Assembly: GCF_042648805.1 (NCBI RefSeq)
Contig: NZ_JBHRXZ010000016.1
Location: 186,001-250,000, forward strand
Length of the DNA stretch: 64,000 bases
Direction: 5' to 3'
Source: Azomonas tarimensis
GTDB taxonomy: Bacteria > Pseudomonadota > Gammaproteobacteria > Pseudomonadales > Pseudomonadaceae
Shown here one piece after another: positions 41,024 to 50,605 of this stretch (the first letter of the stretch is position 1; the number at the start of each line of letters is the position of its first letter). Below the pieces are notes generated by a model that worked only from the letters and a program-made list of their open reading frames with translations, was not told the origin of the DNA and searched no databases. The position numbers and the translations under genes are program-made.

Positions 41024-41941
41024 TCAGCCTGCCTTCTTCCGCGGCTTTCCAGGACCGTCCGCAGGGCTTTTACGACGGCTGCGTGGCTTGGCGCCCTGTT
41101 CTTCCACCTCCTCTTGCTTCTCGGCGTCCTTGGCTGCCGGGCTCTTGCCGGACTTGCCTTCCAGGCTCCGCCTGAGCAGTTCGGTCAGATCGATCACATC
41201 CGCGCCGCGTGCTTCGGCCGGTGGTTCCCCACTGCCAACCTCGGCCAGTTCGCCCTGATGCGCCTTCTGCTCCACCAGCGTCATGATCGCGTCCTGGAAA
41301 TCGTCGCGATACTGTCTGGGATCCCAGTCCTCGCTCATGTCTTCCACCAGCCGCTTGGCCATGTCGAGCTCGCGGGGGTTGAGCTTGGGCTCGATGGCTT
41401 CCTCCTTGAGCTCCAGATACTCGATGCCACGAACCTCGTCGGCCCAGCGCAGGGTATTGAGCACAAGCGCCTTGCCCATCGGCATCACCACTGCGAGGTG
41501 CTGCTTGTTGCGCAACACCACTTGGGCAATTCCGACCTTGCCGGTCTGCTCGAGGGTTTCCCGCAGCAGCGCATAGACCTTTTCGCCGCGTCGCTCCGGT
41601 GTCAGGTAATAGGGCGTGTCGATATAGAGGAAGGACACCTGGCTGGCGTCGATAAAGGAAATGATGTCGACGGTCTGGGTCGCCTCGGGATAGGCCGAAC
41701 GGATCTCGTCGTCACTGAGAACCACGTACTGACCTTTCTCGTACTGGACTCCTTTCACCACGTTTTCGCTCTCGATTTCCTCGCCGGTGGTCTTGTTGAT
41801 GCGCTTGTAACCCACACGGTCCATGCTGCGCTTGTCGAGCCAGTCGAAATCCACACCCTGGCGCGAAGTTGCCGGCACCAGGGCCACGGGGATATGCACC
41901 AGGCCGAAACTCACGGCGCCTTTCCAGATGGTACGGGGCAT
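41024..41941 (-). CDS. ku: Non-homologous end-joining protein Ku
   Basis: The 305-residue protein is a bacterial Ku homodimer subunit: MPRTIWKGAVSFGLVHIPV at the start, KRINKTTGEEI, IDTPYYLTPERRGEKVYALL and AKRLVEDMSEDWDPRQYRDD later. The last 60 residues form a Lys/Arg-rich tail of the kind that aids DNA binding. Ku binds DNA ends and recruits LigD, which is not encoded in this window. I chose ATG 41941 with GGAGGG upstream because it gives the standard Ku N-terminus. It lies 47 bp downstream of an SDR gene on the same strand, probably in one transcript. Confidence 0.95.
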   Translation of the reverse strand: MPRTIWKGAVSFGLVHIPVALVPATSRQGVDFDWLDKRSMDRVGYKRINKTTGEEIESENVVKGVQYEKGQYVVLSDDEIRSAYPEATQTVDIISFIDASQVSFLYIDTPYYLTPERRGEKVYALLRETLEQTGKVGIAQVVLRNKQHLAVVMPMGKALVLNTLRWADEVRGIEYLELKEEAIEPKLNPRELDMAKRLVEDMSEDWDPRQYRDDFQDAIMTLVEQKAHQGELAEVGSGEPPAEARGADVIDLTELLRRSLEGKSGKSPAAKDAEKQEEVEEQGAKPRSRRKSPADGPGKPRKKAG

Positions 41942-41988
41942 GCTCAATCCCTCCGTGAGCGCCGGGCCATTCGGCCCGGCGAGGGTGA

Positions 41989-42843
41989 TCAACCGTTGAC
42001 GACGGTACCGCCATTGACGTGGATCACCTGGCCACTGATGTACGAGGCGTCATTGCTGGCCAGGAACACATAGGCAGGCGCCACTTCTTCAGGCTGTCCC
42101 GGTCGCTTCATCGGTGTGTTGGCACCAAAGCTGGCGACCTTGTCCGCCGGGAAGGTCGAGGCGATCAAGGGGGTCCAGATTGGCCCGGGGGCCACGCCGT
42201 TGACCCGGATGCCCCGCTCGGCCAGGTTCATCGCCAGCGAACGGGTGAAGGCGACGATGGCACCCTTGGTCGAGGAATAGTCCAGCAGCATCGGGTTGCC
42301 CTTGTAGGCGGTGATCGAGGTGGTATTGATGATCGACGCACCCTTTTGCAGGTGCGGCAGGACCAGTTTGGTCAGTTGGAACATGCCAAAAATGTTGGTG
42401 CGAAAGGTCCGCTCCCACTGCGCCTCGCTGATGTCTTCGAGTCCCTGCTGCACATGCTGCTCGCCAGCGTTGTTGACCAGAACGTCGATGTGACCCCAGG
42501 TGTCGATCACGTCCCGGACCACCTTCTCGCAGAAGTCCGCGTTGTCCACGTCGCCGGCGTAGGTCATGCAACGGCGGCCGTACTTCTCGACCACCCGCTG
42601 AGTTTCCTCGGCGTCCTGATACTGATCCTTGTAGAGCACCGCCACATCGGCGCCCTCGCGGGCGAAGAGCACCGCCACCGAGCGGCCGATACCGCTGTCG
42701 GCACCGGTGACGATGGCCACCTTGCCCTCCAGCTTGCCGGCCGCCTTGTAGTGTTCGCCTTCGTAGCGGGGTGGTGGATCCATCAGGCCTTCCTTGCCCG
42801 GTACTGGCTGTTCCTGGGGCGGAAGGGTGTTGTCACTGCACAT
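41989..42843 (-). CDS. SDR-family NAD(P)-dependent oxidoreductase
   Basis: The 284-residue short-chain dehydrogenase has the cofactor motif TGADSGIGRSVAVLFAREGA, NNAGEQ, and the catalytic Ser (TTSITAY) with YSSTKGA (Tyr-x3-Lys). The N-terminal extension (MCSDNTLPPQEQPVPGKEG) marks the YhdF/YdaD-like group, often stress-induced in bacteria; the substrate is unknown. ATG 42843 has GGAGG upstream and was chosen over a longer frame that lacks coding character. The Ku gene follows on the same strand. Confidence 0.88.
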   Translation of the reverse strand: MCSDNTLPPQEQPVPGKEGLMDPPPRYEGEHYKAAGKLEGKVAIVTGADSGIGRSVAVLFAREGADVAVLYKDQYQDAEETQRVVEKYGRRCMTYAGDVDNADFCEKVVRDVIDTWGHIDVLVNNAGEQHVQQGLEDISEAQWERTFRTNIFGMFQLTKLVLPHLQKGASIINTTSITAYKGNPMLLDYSSTKGAIVAFTRSLAMNLAERGIRVNGVAPGPIWTPLIASTFPADKVASFGANTPMKRPGQPEEVAPAYVFLASNDASYISGQVIHVNGGTVVNG

Positions 42844-42961
42844 GCTGCCTCCAAAATCTGCGCGGGGTAGTTTCTGGAGGACGGCTGCGGAGTGGGAAAA
42901 GTTTCTGCGCGGCGATGGCCGGGGCCGCAGGGCCCGGCGCCGAGACGCAGCCCTGCGCGCC

Positions 42962-44380
42962 TCAGTCGAGCGCGTCCCAGCCTCCACCCAACGCGGCGAT
43001 CAGCAGAACGCTGGCAGTCAGGCGGTTGCCCAGCAGCATGAGGTTGGTACGCTCGCTATCGAGTGCGTTGGTCTGCAGGGTCGCCACGCTGAGAAAGTCG
43101 ACGATACCCGCGCGGTACTGGTTTTCCATCAACCGCAGCGACTCCTGGGCGGCCTGCAGCGCTTCCTCCTGGACGGCCGCCTCTTCCTGCAGCACGCGGA
43201 TCTGCACCAGATAGTTTTCCACCTCGCGCAGGCTGTCGAGAACGGTCTGCCGGTAATGGGCGACCACTTCGTCGTAGCGAGCTTCGGCCAGTTCGACCTC
43301 GGCACGCCGGGTGCCGAAGTCCAGCAGGCTGAGCCCCAGTTGCGGCCCGAGCGACCAGAAGCGATTGGGCACGCTGATCAGGTTGGCGAGGCTGCTGTCG
43401 GCATAGCCCCCGCCGGCGCTGAGCACCAGATCGGGAAACCACGCCGCCTGGGCAACGCCAATGCCGGCGTTGGCGACCATCACCCGGCGCTCGGCAGCGG
43501 CCACGTCGGGGCGCCTTTCGAGTAATTCCGAGGGTAGCCCGGCGGGGATCAGCGGCATCCCTGGCAGCTCCTCGCGTCGCTCGATGGCAAAGCCTGCCGG
43601 CGGTACGCCCACCAGAACGGCGATGGCGTGCTCGTGCTGGGCACGCTGCCAGCGCAGGTCGATGGCCTGGGCTTCGGTGGTCTTGAGCTGCGCACGGGCC
43701 TGGGTCACGTCGGAGCGGCGGGCGATGCCGGCGTCGTACTGGTTCTGGGTCAGGCGCAGCGTCCGACGGTAGGCCTCCAGCGTCTGCTCGAGCAATTCCT
43801 GGTGAACATCCAGCACGCGCAGTTGCAGGTAGGTCTGGACCAGTTCGGCCTGCAGGCTCAGGCGGACCGCTGCCAGGTCCGCGGCGCTGGCACCCGCCGA
43901 GGCCCGGTCTGCCTCCAGCCCGCGACGCAGCCGCCCCCACAGGTCAGCTTCCCAGGAGGCGTTCACACCCAGCTCGAAACGTTCACTGACCGCGCCGCCC
44001 TCCGCCGTGGTGCCGGCGCCCTGGGACTGCCCCGAGCGGCTGTAGCCAGCGTTGCCGCTGACGAAGGGGAACAGCTGCGCACGGCTGCCGCGTACCAAGG
44101 CGCGCGCCTGTCGGTACTGCGCTTCGGCGGCGGCCAGGCTCTGGTTGTCCAGATTCAGCCGCGCCACCAGCGTATCCAGTTCGGGGTCGCCGTACAGGGT
44201 CCACCAGGTGCCACGGATCAGGGTGTCGCCCGGCGAAGCCGGTTTCCAACCTTCGGCATGGGCGAATTCGGCCACCATGGGCACCTCGGGCCGTCGATAG
44301 TCGGGTCCCAGGGTGCAGGCGGTAAGGGTCGTGGCGGCGAGAAGCACGGCCAGTGGCTGCAGCAGAACAGGAAAGGTCAT
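42962..44380 (-). CDS. opmB: Outer-membrane efflux lipoprotein OpmB (OprM family)
   Basis: This 472-residue outer-membrane channel has a lipoprotein signal with lipobox LTAC (Cys at residue 22) and the OEP duplicated repeats, including FELGVNASWEADLWGRLRRG and WSLGPQLGLSLLDFGTRRAE. OprM-type trimers span periplasm and outer membrane and export drugs. The ATG overlaps the muxC stop (ATGA). It ends the muxABC-opmB operon; in P. aeruginosa this system pumps novobiocin, aztreonam, macrolides and tetracycline when active. Confidence 0.93.
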   Translation of the reverse strand: MTFPVLLQPLAVLLAATTLTACTLGPDYRRPEVPMVAEFAHAEGWKPASPGDTLIRGTWWTLYGDPELDTLVARLNLDNQSLAAAEAQYRQARALVRGSRAQLFPFVSGNAGYSRSGQSQGAGTTAEGGAVSERFELGVNASWEADLWGRLRRGLEADRASAGASAADLAAVRLSLQAELVQTYLQLRVLDVHQELLEQTLEAYRRTLRLTQNQYDAGIARRSDVTQARAQLKTTEAQAIDLRWQRAQHEHAIAVLVGVPPAGFAIERREELPGMPLIPAGLPSELLERRPDVAAAERRVMVANAGIGVAQAAWFPDLVLSAGGGYADSSLANLISVPNRFWSLGPQLGLSLLDFGTRRAEVELAEARYDEVVAHYRQTVLDSLREVENYLVQIRVLQEEAAVQEEALQAAQESLRLMENQYRAGIVDFLSVATLQTNALDSERTNLMLLGNRLTASVLLIAALGGGWDALD

Positions 44381-47300
44381 AGCGGTTGATCCAGGGCGGC
44401 ATCACTGCGCACGCCACGCCAGTGATTGAAGCGGTGCCGCAGTCGGTCGAGATACAGGTACACCACCGGCGTGGTGTACAGCGTGAGGATCTGGCTCAGC
44501 AGCAAGCCACCGATCACCGCGAGGCCGAGCGGCTGGCGAAGCTCGGCGCCCTCGGCACCACTGAGCAGCAGAGGCAGGGCGCCAAACATGGCCGCCAGGG
44601 TGGTCATCAGGATCGGCCGCAGGCGCAGCAGGCAGGCCTGGCGAATCGATTCCTCGGTGGTGAGGCCGTCCTGCCGTTCCAGTTGCAGGGCGAGATCGAC
44701 CATCAGAATGGCGTTCTTTTTCACCACACCAATCAACAGGAACAGACCCAGCAATGAGATCAGGCTGAACTGGCCACCGGTGGCGAAGATGGCGAGCAAG
44801 GCGCCGACGCCGGCCGAGGGCAGTGTGGAAAGGATGGTCAGGGGATGGATGTAGCTCTCATAGAGGATCCCTAGCACGATGTAGACCAGCACCAGCGCCC
44901 CCAGAATCATCAACGGCTGGCCCTGCTGCGCCTGCTGGAAGGCGCTGCCCGCGCCACCCATGCGGCCCTGCACTTCGCTGGGCAGGCCGATCGCGGCCAC
45001 TGCTCGTTCGATGGCCAGCGTAGCCTCGTCGAGGCTGACCCCGGGGGCCAGGTCGAAGTCGATGTTCTCCGCGGCGAACTGACCGTCATGATGCACCCGG
45101 TCCTCCTGCAGGCTGCGCTCGTAATGGGCGAAAGCCGAGAGCGGAACGCGGTGGCCACCGGCCGCCACCACATGCACCTGCTCCAGCACCGAGGGATACT
45201 GGGCATACTGCGGGTCGATCTCCATCACCACCTTGTACTGGTTCAGGCTTTCATAGATGGTCGACACCTGCCGCTGGCTGAAGGCGTTGTTCAGCAGGGT
45301 CGACACCGTGCGCATGTCCACGCCTAGCCGCTGCGCCGCAGCGCGGTCCACCTGCAGGGTGATCTGCTGGGCGCCCTCGCCTTCGCTGGCGTCGATACTG
45401 GTCAGCTCCGGCAGTGCCTGTAGTGCACGGGTGACGCGCGGCAGCCAGGTGCGCAGCTCGTCGAGATCCCCGGACAACAGCGTGTAGCTGTAGTTGGAGC
45501 TGCTCTCGCGCCCGCCACTGAAATATACGTCCTGGTCAGGCCGCAGGAAGAAGCGGGCACCGGGCACCGGCGGCTGGTTGCGGCGGATACGCTCCACCAC
45601 CTCCTGGGCCGACAGGCCGCGCTCGGCCAGGGGTTTCAGGCGGACGATGACGAAGGCGTTGTTCACCCCGCTCTGCCCACCGACGAAGCCGGCCATGCTC
45701 TCGACCGCCGGATCGGCCAGCACGGCCTGGCGAAACGCCTCGATCTTGGGCTGCATCACCTGGAACGACATACCGTCATCGCCGCGAATGAAGCCCGACA
45801 GCTGGCCGGTGTCCTGCCCTGGCAGAAGAGTCTTGGGCACCTCGATGTAGAGCACCACGTTCAGCGCAATGGTCGCCAGCAGGGTCAGCAGGGTGAGGAA
45901 GCGATGGCGCAGCACCCAGCCAAGGCTGCGGTCGTAGTGGCGCAGCAGCCATTGATGCGTGGCATGACTCCAGCCCTGCAGGCGACTCTGGCGGTCGGCC
46001 TGGTGCGCTTGCAGCCAGCGGGCGCAGAGCATGGGCGTCAGCGTCAGCGACACCAGCAGCGAGATGAGGATGGCCGCCGCGAGGGTGATCGAGAACTCGC
46101 GGAACATCCGTTCCACCAGCCCCCCCATGAACAGGATGGACACGAACACCGCCACCAGCGAGAGGTTCATGGACAACAGGGTGAAACCCACCTCGCGGCT
46201 ACCCAGGTAGGCCGCCTGCAAGGGTGGGACGCCTCGGTCGATGTGCCGGGTGATGTTTTCCATGACCACGATGGCGTCGTCCACCACCAGACCGGTGGCT
46301 ACGATCAATGCCATCAGAGAGAGAATGTTCAGGGAAAAGCCGGACAGGTACATCACCGCGAAAGTGCCCACCAGCGAGACCGGTACCGCCATCGCCGGGA
46401 TCAACGCACTGCGCAACCGGCCGAGAAACAGCAGCACCAGCAGCATCACCAGGCCGACGGCGATCGCCAGGGTCCGCTGGGCTTCGTGCAGGGTCGCGGT
46501 GATCATCGCCGAGCGGTCCTGGGCAATGGCCAGACTGACACTGGACGGAAGAATGGCTTCCAGTGCTGGCAGTTCGGCGCGGATACCCGCAATGGTCTCG
46601 ATGATGTTGGCGTCAGCCTGGCGGTTGATGATCAGCAGCACCGCATCCTGGTCATTGAAGAAGCCGTTGTTGTAGCGATCCTCCACAGCGTCGTAGACCC
46701 GCGCCACGTCGTGCAGGCGCAGCGTGGCGCCGTCCTGGTGGCGGATGATCAGTGGCATATAGTCGGCGGCGCGGTGCAGTTGGTCATTGGCCCGCACCTG
46801 CCAGCTCTGCGAGGCATCCTCCAGGGTTCCCTTGGGACGTCGCAGGTTGCCCTCGGCGATGGTCTGGCGCACCTCGTCCAGCGACACCTGATACTGCTCG
46901 AGCTGCTGTGGCTGCAGCTCGATGCGCACCGCCGGCAGCGAGCTGCCGCCGACCTGCACCTCGCCGACCCCGGTGACCTGGGAGAGCCGCTGCGCCAGGA
47001 TGGTCGAGCCGATGTCGTAGAGCTGGCCCTGGTCGAGGACCTCCGAGGTCAGTGACATCACCATGATCGGTGCCTGGGACGGATTGACCTTGCGGTAGGT
47101 GGGCATGCTGCGCATACCGCTGGGCAAGAGATTGCGCGAGGCGTTGATCGCCGCCTGGACGTCGCGCGCGGCGGCATTGATGTCGCGGTCCAGGGCGAAC
47201 TGGATGGTGATCCGCGTGTTGCCCTGACTGCTGCGGCTGTTCATCTGGTCGACTCCGGCGATGGCCCCGAGGGCACGCTCGAGCGGAGTGGCCACCGTGG

Positions 47301-47481
47301 ACGCCATGACTTCCGGGCTCGCCCCGGGCAGGTTGGCCTGCACGGTGATCACCGGGAAATCCATTTTCGGCAAGGGTGCCACTGGCAGGAAGCCGTAGCC
47401 GAGGGCGCCCAGCAAGAGGATCGCCAGACTCAACAGCGTTGTGGCGACAGGCCGGGCGATGAAGGGCGCCGACAGGTTCAT
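44377..47481 (-). CDS. muxC: RND multidrug efflux transporter subunit MuxC
   Basis: This is a 1034-residue RND pump protein with twelve membrane helices and two large periplasmic loops. Recognisable are MNLSAPFIARPVATTLLSLA at the start, FPVITVQANLPGASPEVMAS, the helix-4 proton-relay aspartates (GLVVDDAIVVMENITRHID) and NAILMVDLALQLERQDGLT near the end. It corresponds to MdtC of E. coli and MuxC of P. aeruginosa, which works with MuxB as a heterotrimeric pump. I chose ATG 47481; an earlier GTG at 47532 would add a Cys-rich 17-residue leader. It starts 52 bp after muxB. Confidence 0.93.
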   Translation of the reverse strand: MNLSAPFIARPVATTLLSLAILLLGALGYGFLPVAPLPKMDFPVITVQANLPGASPEVMASTVATPLERALGAIAGVDQMNSRSSQGNTRITIQFALDRDINAAARDVQAAINASRNLLPSGMRSMPTYRKVNPSQAPIMVMSLTSEVLDQGQLYDIGSTILAQRLSQVTGVGEVQVGGSSLPAVRIELQPQQLEQYQVSLDEVRQTIAEGNLRRPKGTLEDASQSWQVRANDQLHRAADYMPLIIRHQDGATLRLHDVARVYDAVEDRYNNGFFNDQDAVLLIINRQADANIIETIAGIRAELPALEAILPSSVSLAIAQDRSAMITATLHEAQRTLAIAVGLVMLLVLLFLGRLRSALIPAMAVPVSLVGTFAVMYLSGFSLNILSLMALIVATGLVVDDAIVVMENITRHIDRGVPPLQAAYLGSREVGFTLLSMNLSLVAVFVSILFMGGLVERMFREFSITLAAAILISLLVSLTLTPMLCARWLQAHQADRQSRLQGWSHATHQWLLRHYDRSLGWVLRHRFLTLLTLLATIALNVVLYIEVPKTLLPGQDTGQLSGFIRGDDGMSFQVMQPKIEAFRQAVLADPAVESMAGFVGGQSGVNNAFVIVRLKPLAERGLSAQEVVERIRRNQPPVPGARFFLRPDQDVYFSGGRESSSNYSYTLLSGDLDELRTWLPRVTRALQALPELTSIDASEGEGAQQITLQVDRAAAQRLGVDMRTVSTLLNNAFSQRQVSTIYESLNQYKVVMEIDPQYAQYPSVLEQVHVVAAGGHRVPLSAFAHYERSLQEDRVHHDGQFAAENIDFDLAPGVSLDEATLAIERAVAAIGLPSEVQGRMGGAGSAFQQAQQGQPLMILGALVLVYIVLGILYESYIHPLTILSTLPSAGVGALLAIFATGGQFSLISLLGLFLLIGVVKKNAILMVDLALQLERQDGLTTEESIRQACLLRLRPILMTTLAAMFGALPLLLSGAEGAELRQPLGLAVIGGLLLSQILTLYTTPVVYLYLDRLRHRFNHWRGVRSDAALDQPL

Positions 47482-47533
47482 GCGGGCCGGCCCGCACGAC
47501 CGGCAAGAACAGGCGCGACCGGCAGCCTGCACT

Positions 47534-50500
47534 TCATGCTACCGCTCCCGGAGTATCGTCGCGCCGCCGGAAACGCCGGCCCAGGCGGTCGAAGAACAGG
47601 TAGATCACCGGCGTGGTGAACAGCGTCAGCAACTGGCTGGCGATCAGCCCGCCGACGAGCACCAGGCCCAGCGGCTGGCGCAACTCGGCGCCCGTGCCCG
47701 TGGACAGCATCAGCGGAATCGCCCCGAACAATGCCGCCAGGGTGGTCATCAGAATCGGCCGGAAACGCAGCAGCGCCGCGCGATAGATGGCATCGCGCGG
47801 CGACAGCCCATCCTGCCGCTCGGCCTCCAGGGCGAAGTCGATCATCATGATCGCGTTCTTCTTGACGATGCCGATGAGCAGGATAATGCCGATGATGGCG
47901 ATCAGGCCGAGTTCGGTTCCGGTCAGGAGCAGTCCCAGCAGGGCACCCACCGCCGCCGACGGCAGGGTCGAAAGGATGGTGATCGGATGAATGTAGCTTT
48001 CGTAGAGCACGCCCAGGACGATATACATGGTCACCACCGCGGCCAGGATCAGCCACAGCGTGCTCGACAGCGACGCACGGAAGGCTTCGGCGGCGCCCTG
48101 GAAGTAGGTCTGGATCGCCAGGGGCAGGCCGATCTCGCCTTCGACCGCCTCGATCACCGCCACGGCCTCGCCCAGCGAGACCCCTTCGGCGAGGTTGAAC
48201 GACAGGGTGACGGCCGGAAACTGGCCGATATGGTTGATCAGCAGCGGCGCTGCGCGCTGCTCGGCGCTCACCAGGCTGGACAGGCGCACCGGCGCTCCTC
48301 CCTCGCTGCGCACGAAGATCCGCTCCAGCGCCTGCGGGCCGCTCTGCGCAGCCTCGGCGGAGAGCACCACGCGGTACTGGCTGGCCTGGGTGAAGATGGT
48401 CGAGATCTGCCGCTGGCCGAAGGCGTCGTACAACGCATCGGCGATGTCGGCGACCCGGATACCCAGCCGCGATGCCGCGTCGCGGTCGATTTCCAGATGT
48501 AGCTGCAGCCCGCGATTCTGCAAGTCGCTGGCCACGTCGGTCAGCTCCGGGCGCGCTCGCAGGGCATCGACCAGGCGCGGGGTCCAGGCCTCCAGCAATT
48601 CGCCGTCCGGGCTCTGCAGGCTGAACTGGTATTGCGTGCGGCTGACCCGATCCTCGATGGTCAGGTCCTGTACCGGCTGGAGGTAGAGGTCGATGCCGGG
48701 CAGGCGTGCCAGCTCGGGCCGCAGGCGATGGATCACCTCGCTGGCACTGGCATCACGCTCGCTGCGCGGCTTGAGGTTGATCAACATCCGGCCGCTGTTG
48801 AGGGTGACGTTATCACCGTCCACACCGATGTAGGACGACAGGCTCTCTACCGCTGGGTCCGCCAGGACGATTCGCGCCGCCGCCTGCTGGCGCTCGCTCA
48901 TGGCCTGGAAGGAAATCGACTGCGGCGCCTCGCTGATGCCCTGGATGGCCCCGGTGTCCTGCACCGGGAAGAAGCCCTTGGGAACTGCCAGATAGAGCAC
49001 CACCGTCAGGCCCAGGGTAGCCAACGCCACCAGCAGGGTCAGGGTCTGTCGGCCTAGCACCCAGGTCAGCCAGCCGGCGTAACCGTCGATCAGCCGCGAC
49101 ACCCAGTCCGGCTTGCGCTCGTGAGGCTCGGCCTTGAGCAGACGCGCGCACATCATGGGGGTCAGCGTCAGCGAAATGACCAGCGAAAGCAGGATGGCCA
49201 CCGACAGGGTCACGGCGAATTCGCGGAACAGGCGCCCCACCACGTCCTGCATGAACAGCAGCGGGATGAGTACGGCGATCAACGAGAGCGTCAGCGAGAC
49301 CAGGGTGAAACTGATCTGCTTCGCCCCCTTCAGCGCAGCCTGCAGGGGCGTTTCGCCCGCCTCGAGGTGACGCGAGATGTTCTCCAGCATGACGATGGCA
49401 TCGTCCACCACGAAGCCGGTGGCAATGGTCAACGCCATCAGGGTCAGGTTGTTCAGCGAGAACCCGGCCAGGTACATGATCGCGAAGGTGCCGACGAGCG
49501 ACAGCGGGACCGTGATCGATGGAATAAGGGTGGCGGAGGCGCGCTTGAGGAACAGGAAGGTGACCAGCGTCACCAGGCTGATGGCCAGCAGCATCTCGGT
49601 CTGCACGCCGCGGATCGCGGCGCGGATGGTCTGGGTGCGATCGGTGAGGATCTGAATGTCCAGACCCGACGGCATGCTGGCGGCGACTTCGGGCAGCAGC
49701 GCCTGGATTCGCTCGACCACCTCGATGACATTGGCGCCGGGCTGGCGCTGGATGTTCAGCAGCACCGCACGATTCTCGTTTGCCCAGGCGGCAAGGCGCT
49801 CGTCCTCGGCCCCGCGATAGATCTCGGCGACATCCTTCAGGCGCAGCGCCGCCCCGCCTTCGTAGCTCAGGATGAGTTCGCCGTACTCTTCCGGCGAGCG
49901 CAACTGGTCGTTGGCGTCGAGCATCGACACCCGGGTGGGCCCGTCGAAGTTTCCCTTGGGCTGATTGACGTTGGCCGCATTGATCAGGTTGCGCACATCC
50001 GCCAGCGACAGACCATAGGCTGCCAGCGCCTGGGGGTTGACGCGAATGCGTACCGCCGGGCGCTGACCGCCCGACAGGCTGACCATGCCGACGCCGCGAA
50101 TCTGGGCCAGCTTCTGTGCCATGCGAGTGTCGACCAGATCATGCAGGTCGGTCAGCGACATGCTCTCCGAACTGATCGCCAGGGTCATGACCGGCGTGTC
50201 GGCGGGGTTGACCTTGTTGTACACCGGTGGGGTCGGCAGATCGTCGGGCAGCAGATTGCTGGCAGCATTGATCGCCGCTTGTACCTCTTGCTCGGCCACG
50301 TCCAGAGGAATTTCCAGGGCAAACCGCAGGGTAATGACGGAGGCGCCGCCGGAACTGGTCGACGACATCTGCCGCAGCCCCGGCATCTGGCCGAATTGCC
50401 GCTCCAGAGGGGCAGTCACGGCGCTGGTCATGACGTCGGGGCTCGCGCCAGGGTATAGCGTCATCACCCGGATGGTGGGGTAATCCACCTGGGGCAAGGC

Positions 50501-50605
50501 GGAAACCGGCAACAGCCGGTAGGCGAGCAGCCCTGCGAGCAGGATGGCGACCATACTCAGGGTGGTCGCCACCGGCCGGAGGATGAAGGGGCGCGAGAGG
50601 TTCAT
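47534..50605 (-). CDS. muxB: RND multidrug efflux transporter subunit MuxB
   Basis: This 1023-residue RND pump subunit begins MNLSRPFILRPVATTLSMVA and keeps YPGASPDVMTSAVTAPLERQ, the helix-4 aspartates (GFVVDDAIVMLENISRHLEA) and NAIMMIDFALEAERQDGLSP. It is the MdtB/MuxB partner of the pump encoded next. Its ATG overlaps the muxA stop (ATGA). MuxB and MuxC differ throughout but keep the same layout, so they arose by duplication. It carries no sign of truncation or frameshift. Confidence 0.94.
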   Translation of the reverse strand: MNLSRPFILRPVATTLSMVAILLAGLLAYRLLPVSALPQVDYPTIRVMTLYPGASPDVMTSAVTAPLERQFGQMPGLRQMSSTSSGGASVITLRFALEIPLDVAEQEVQAAINAASNLLPDDLPTPPVYNKVNPADTPVMTLAISSESMSLTDLHDLVDTRMAQKLAQIRGVGMVSLSGGQRPAVRIRVNPQALAAYGLSLADVRNLINAANVNQPKGNFDGPTRVSMLDANDQLRSPEEYGELILSYEGGAALRLKDVAEIYRGAEDERLAAWANENRAVLLNIQRQPGANVIEVVERIQALLPEVAASMPSGLDIQILTDRTQTIRAAIRGVQTEMLLAISLVTLVTFLFLKRASATLIPSITVPLSLVGTFAIMYLAGFSLNNLTLMALTIATGFVVDDAIVMLENISRHLEAGETPLQAALKGAKQISFTLVSLTLSLIAVLIPLLFMQDVVGRLFREFAVTLSVAILLSLVISLTLTPMMCARLLKAEPHERKPDWVSRLIDGYAGWLTWVLGRQTLTLLVALATLGLTVVLYLAVPKGFFPVQDTGAIQGISEAPQSISFQAMSERQQAAARIVLADPAVESLSSYIGVDGDNVTLNSGRMLINLKPRSERDASASEVIHRLRPELARLPGIDLYLQPVQDLTIEDRVSRTQYQFSLQSPDGELLEAWTPRLVDALRARPELTDVASDLQNRGLQLHLEIDRDAASRLGIRVADIADALYDAFGQRQISTIFTQASQYRVVLSAEAAQSGPQALERIFVRSEGGAPVRLSSLVSAEQRAAPLLINHIGQFPAVTLSFNLAEGVSLGEAVAVIEAVEGEIGLPLAIQTYFQGAAEAFRASLSSTLWLILAAVVTMYIVLGVLYESYIHPITILSTLPSAAVGALLGLLLTGTELGLIAIIGIILLIGIVKKNAIMMIDFALEAERQDGLSPRDAIYRAALLRFRPILMTTLAALFGAIPLMLSTGTGAELRQPLGLVLVGGLIASQLLTLFTTPVIYLFFDRLGRRFRRRDDTPGAVA

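Noticed and set aside
42917..42941. GC-rich inverted repeat after opmB as a terminator
   Set aside because: The stem is short and interrupted, with no T-run; such repeats are common by chance at this GC content.
49121..50458. 445-codon plus-strand frame within muxB
   Set aside because: Its composition is Gln/His/Arg-rich and without any family; it is the complement of the well-conserved RND pump gene.
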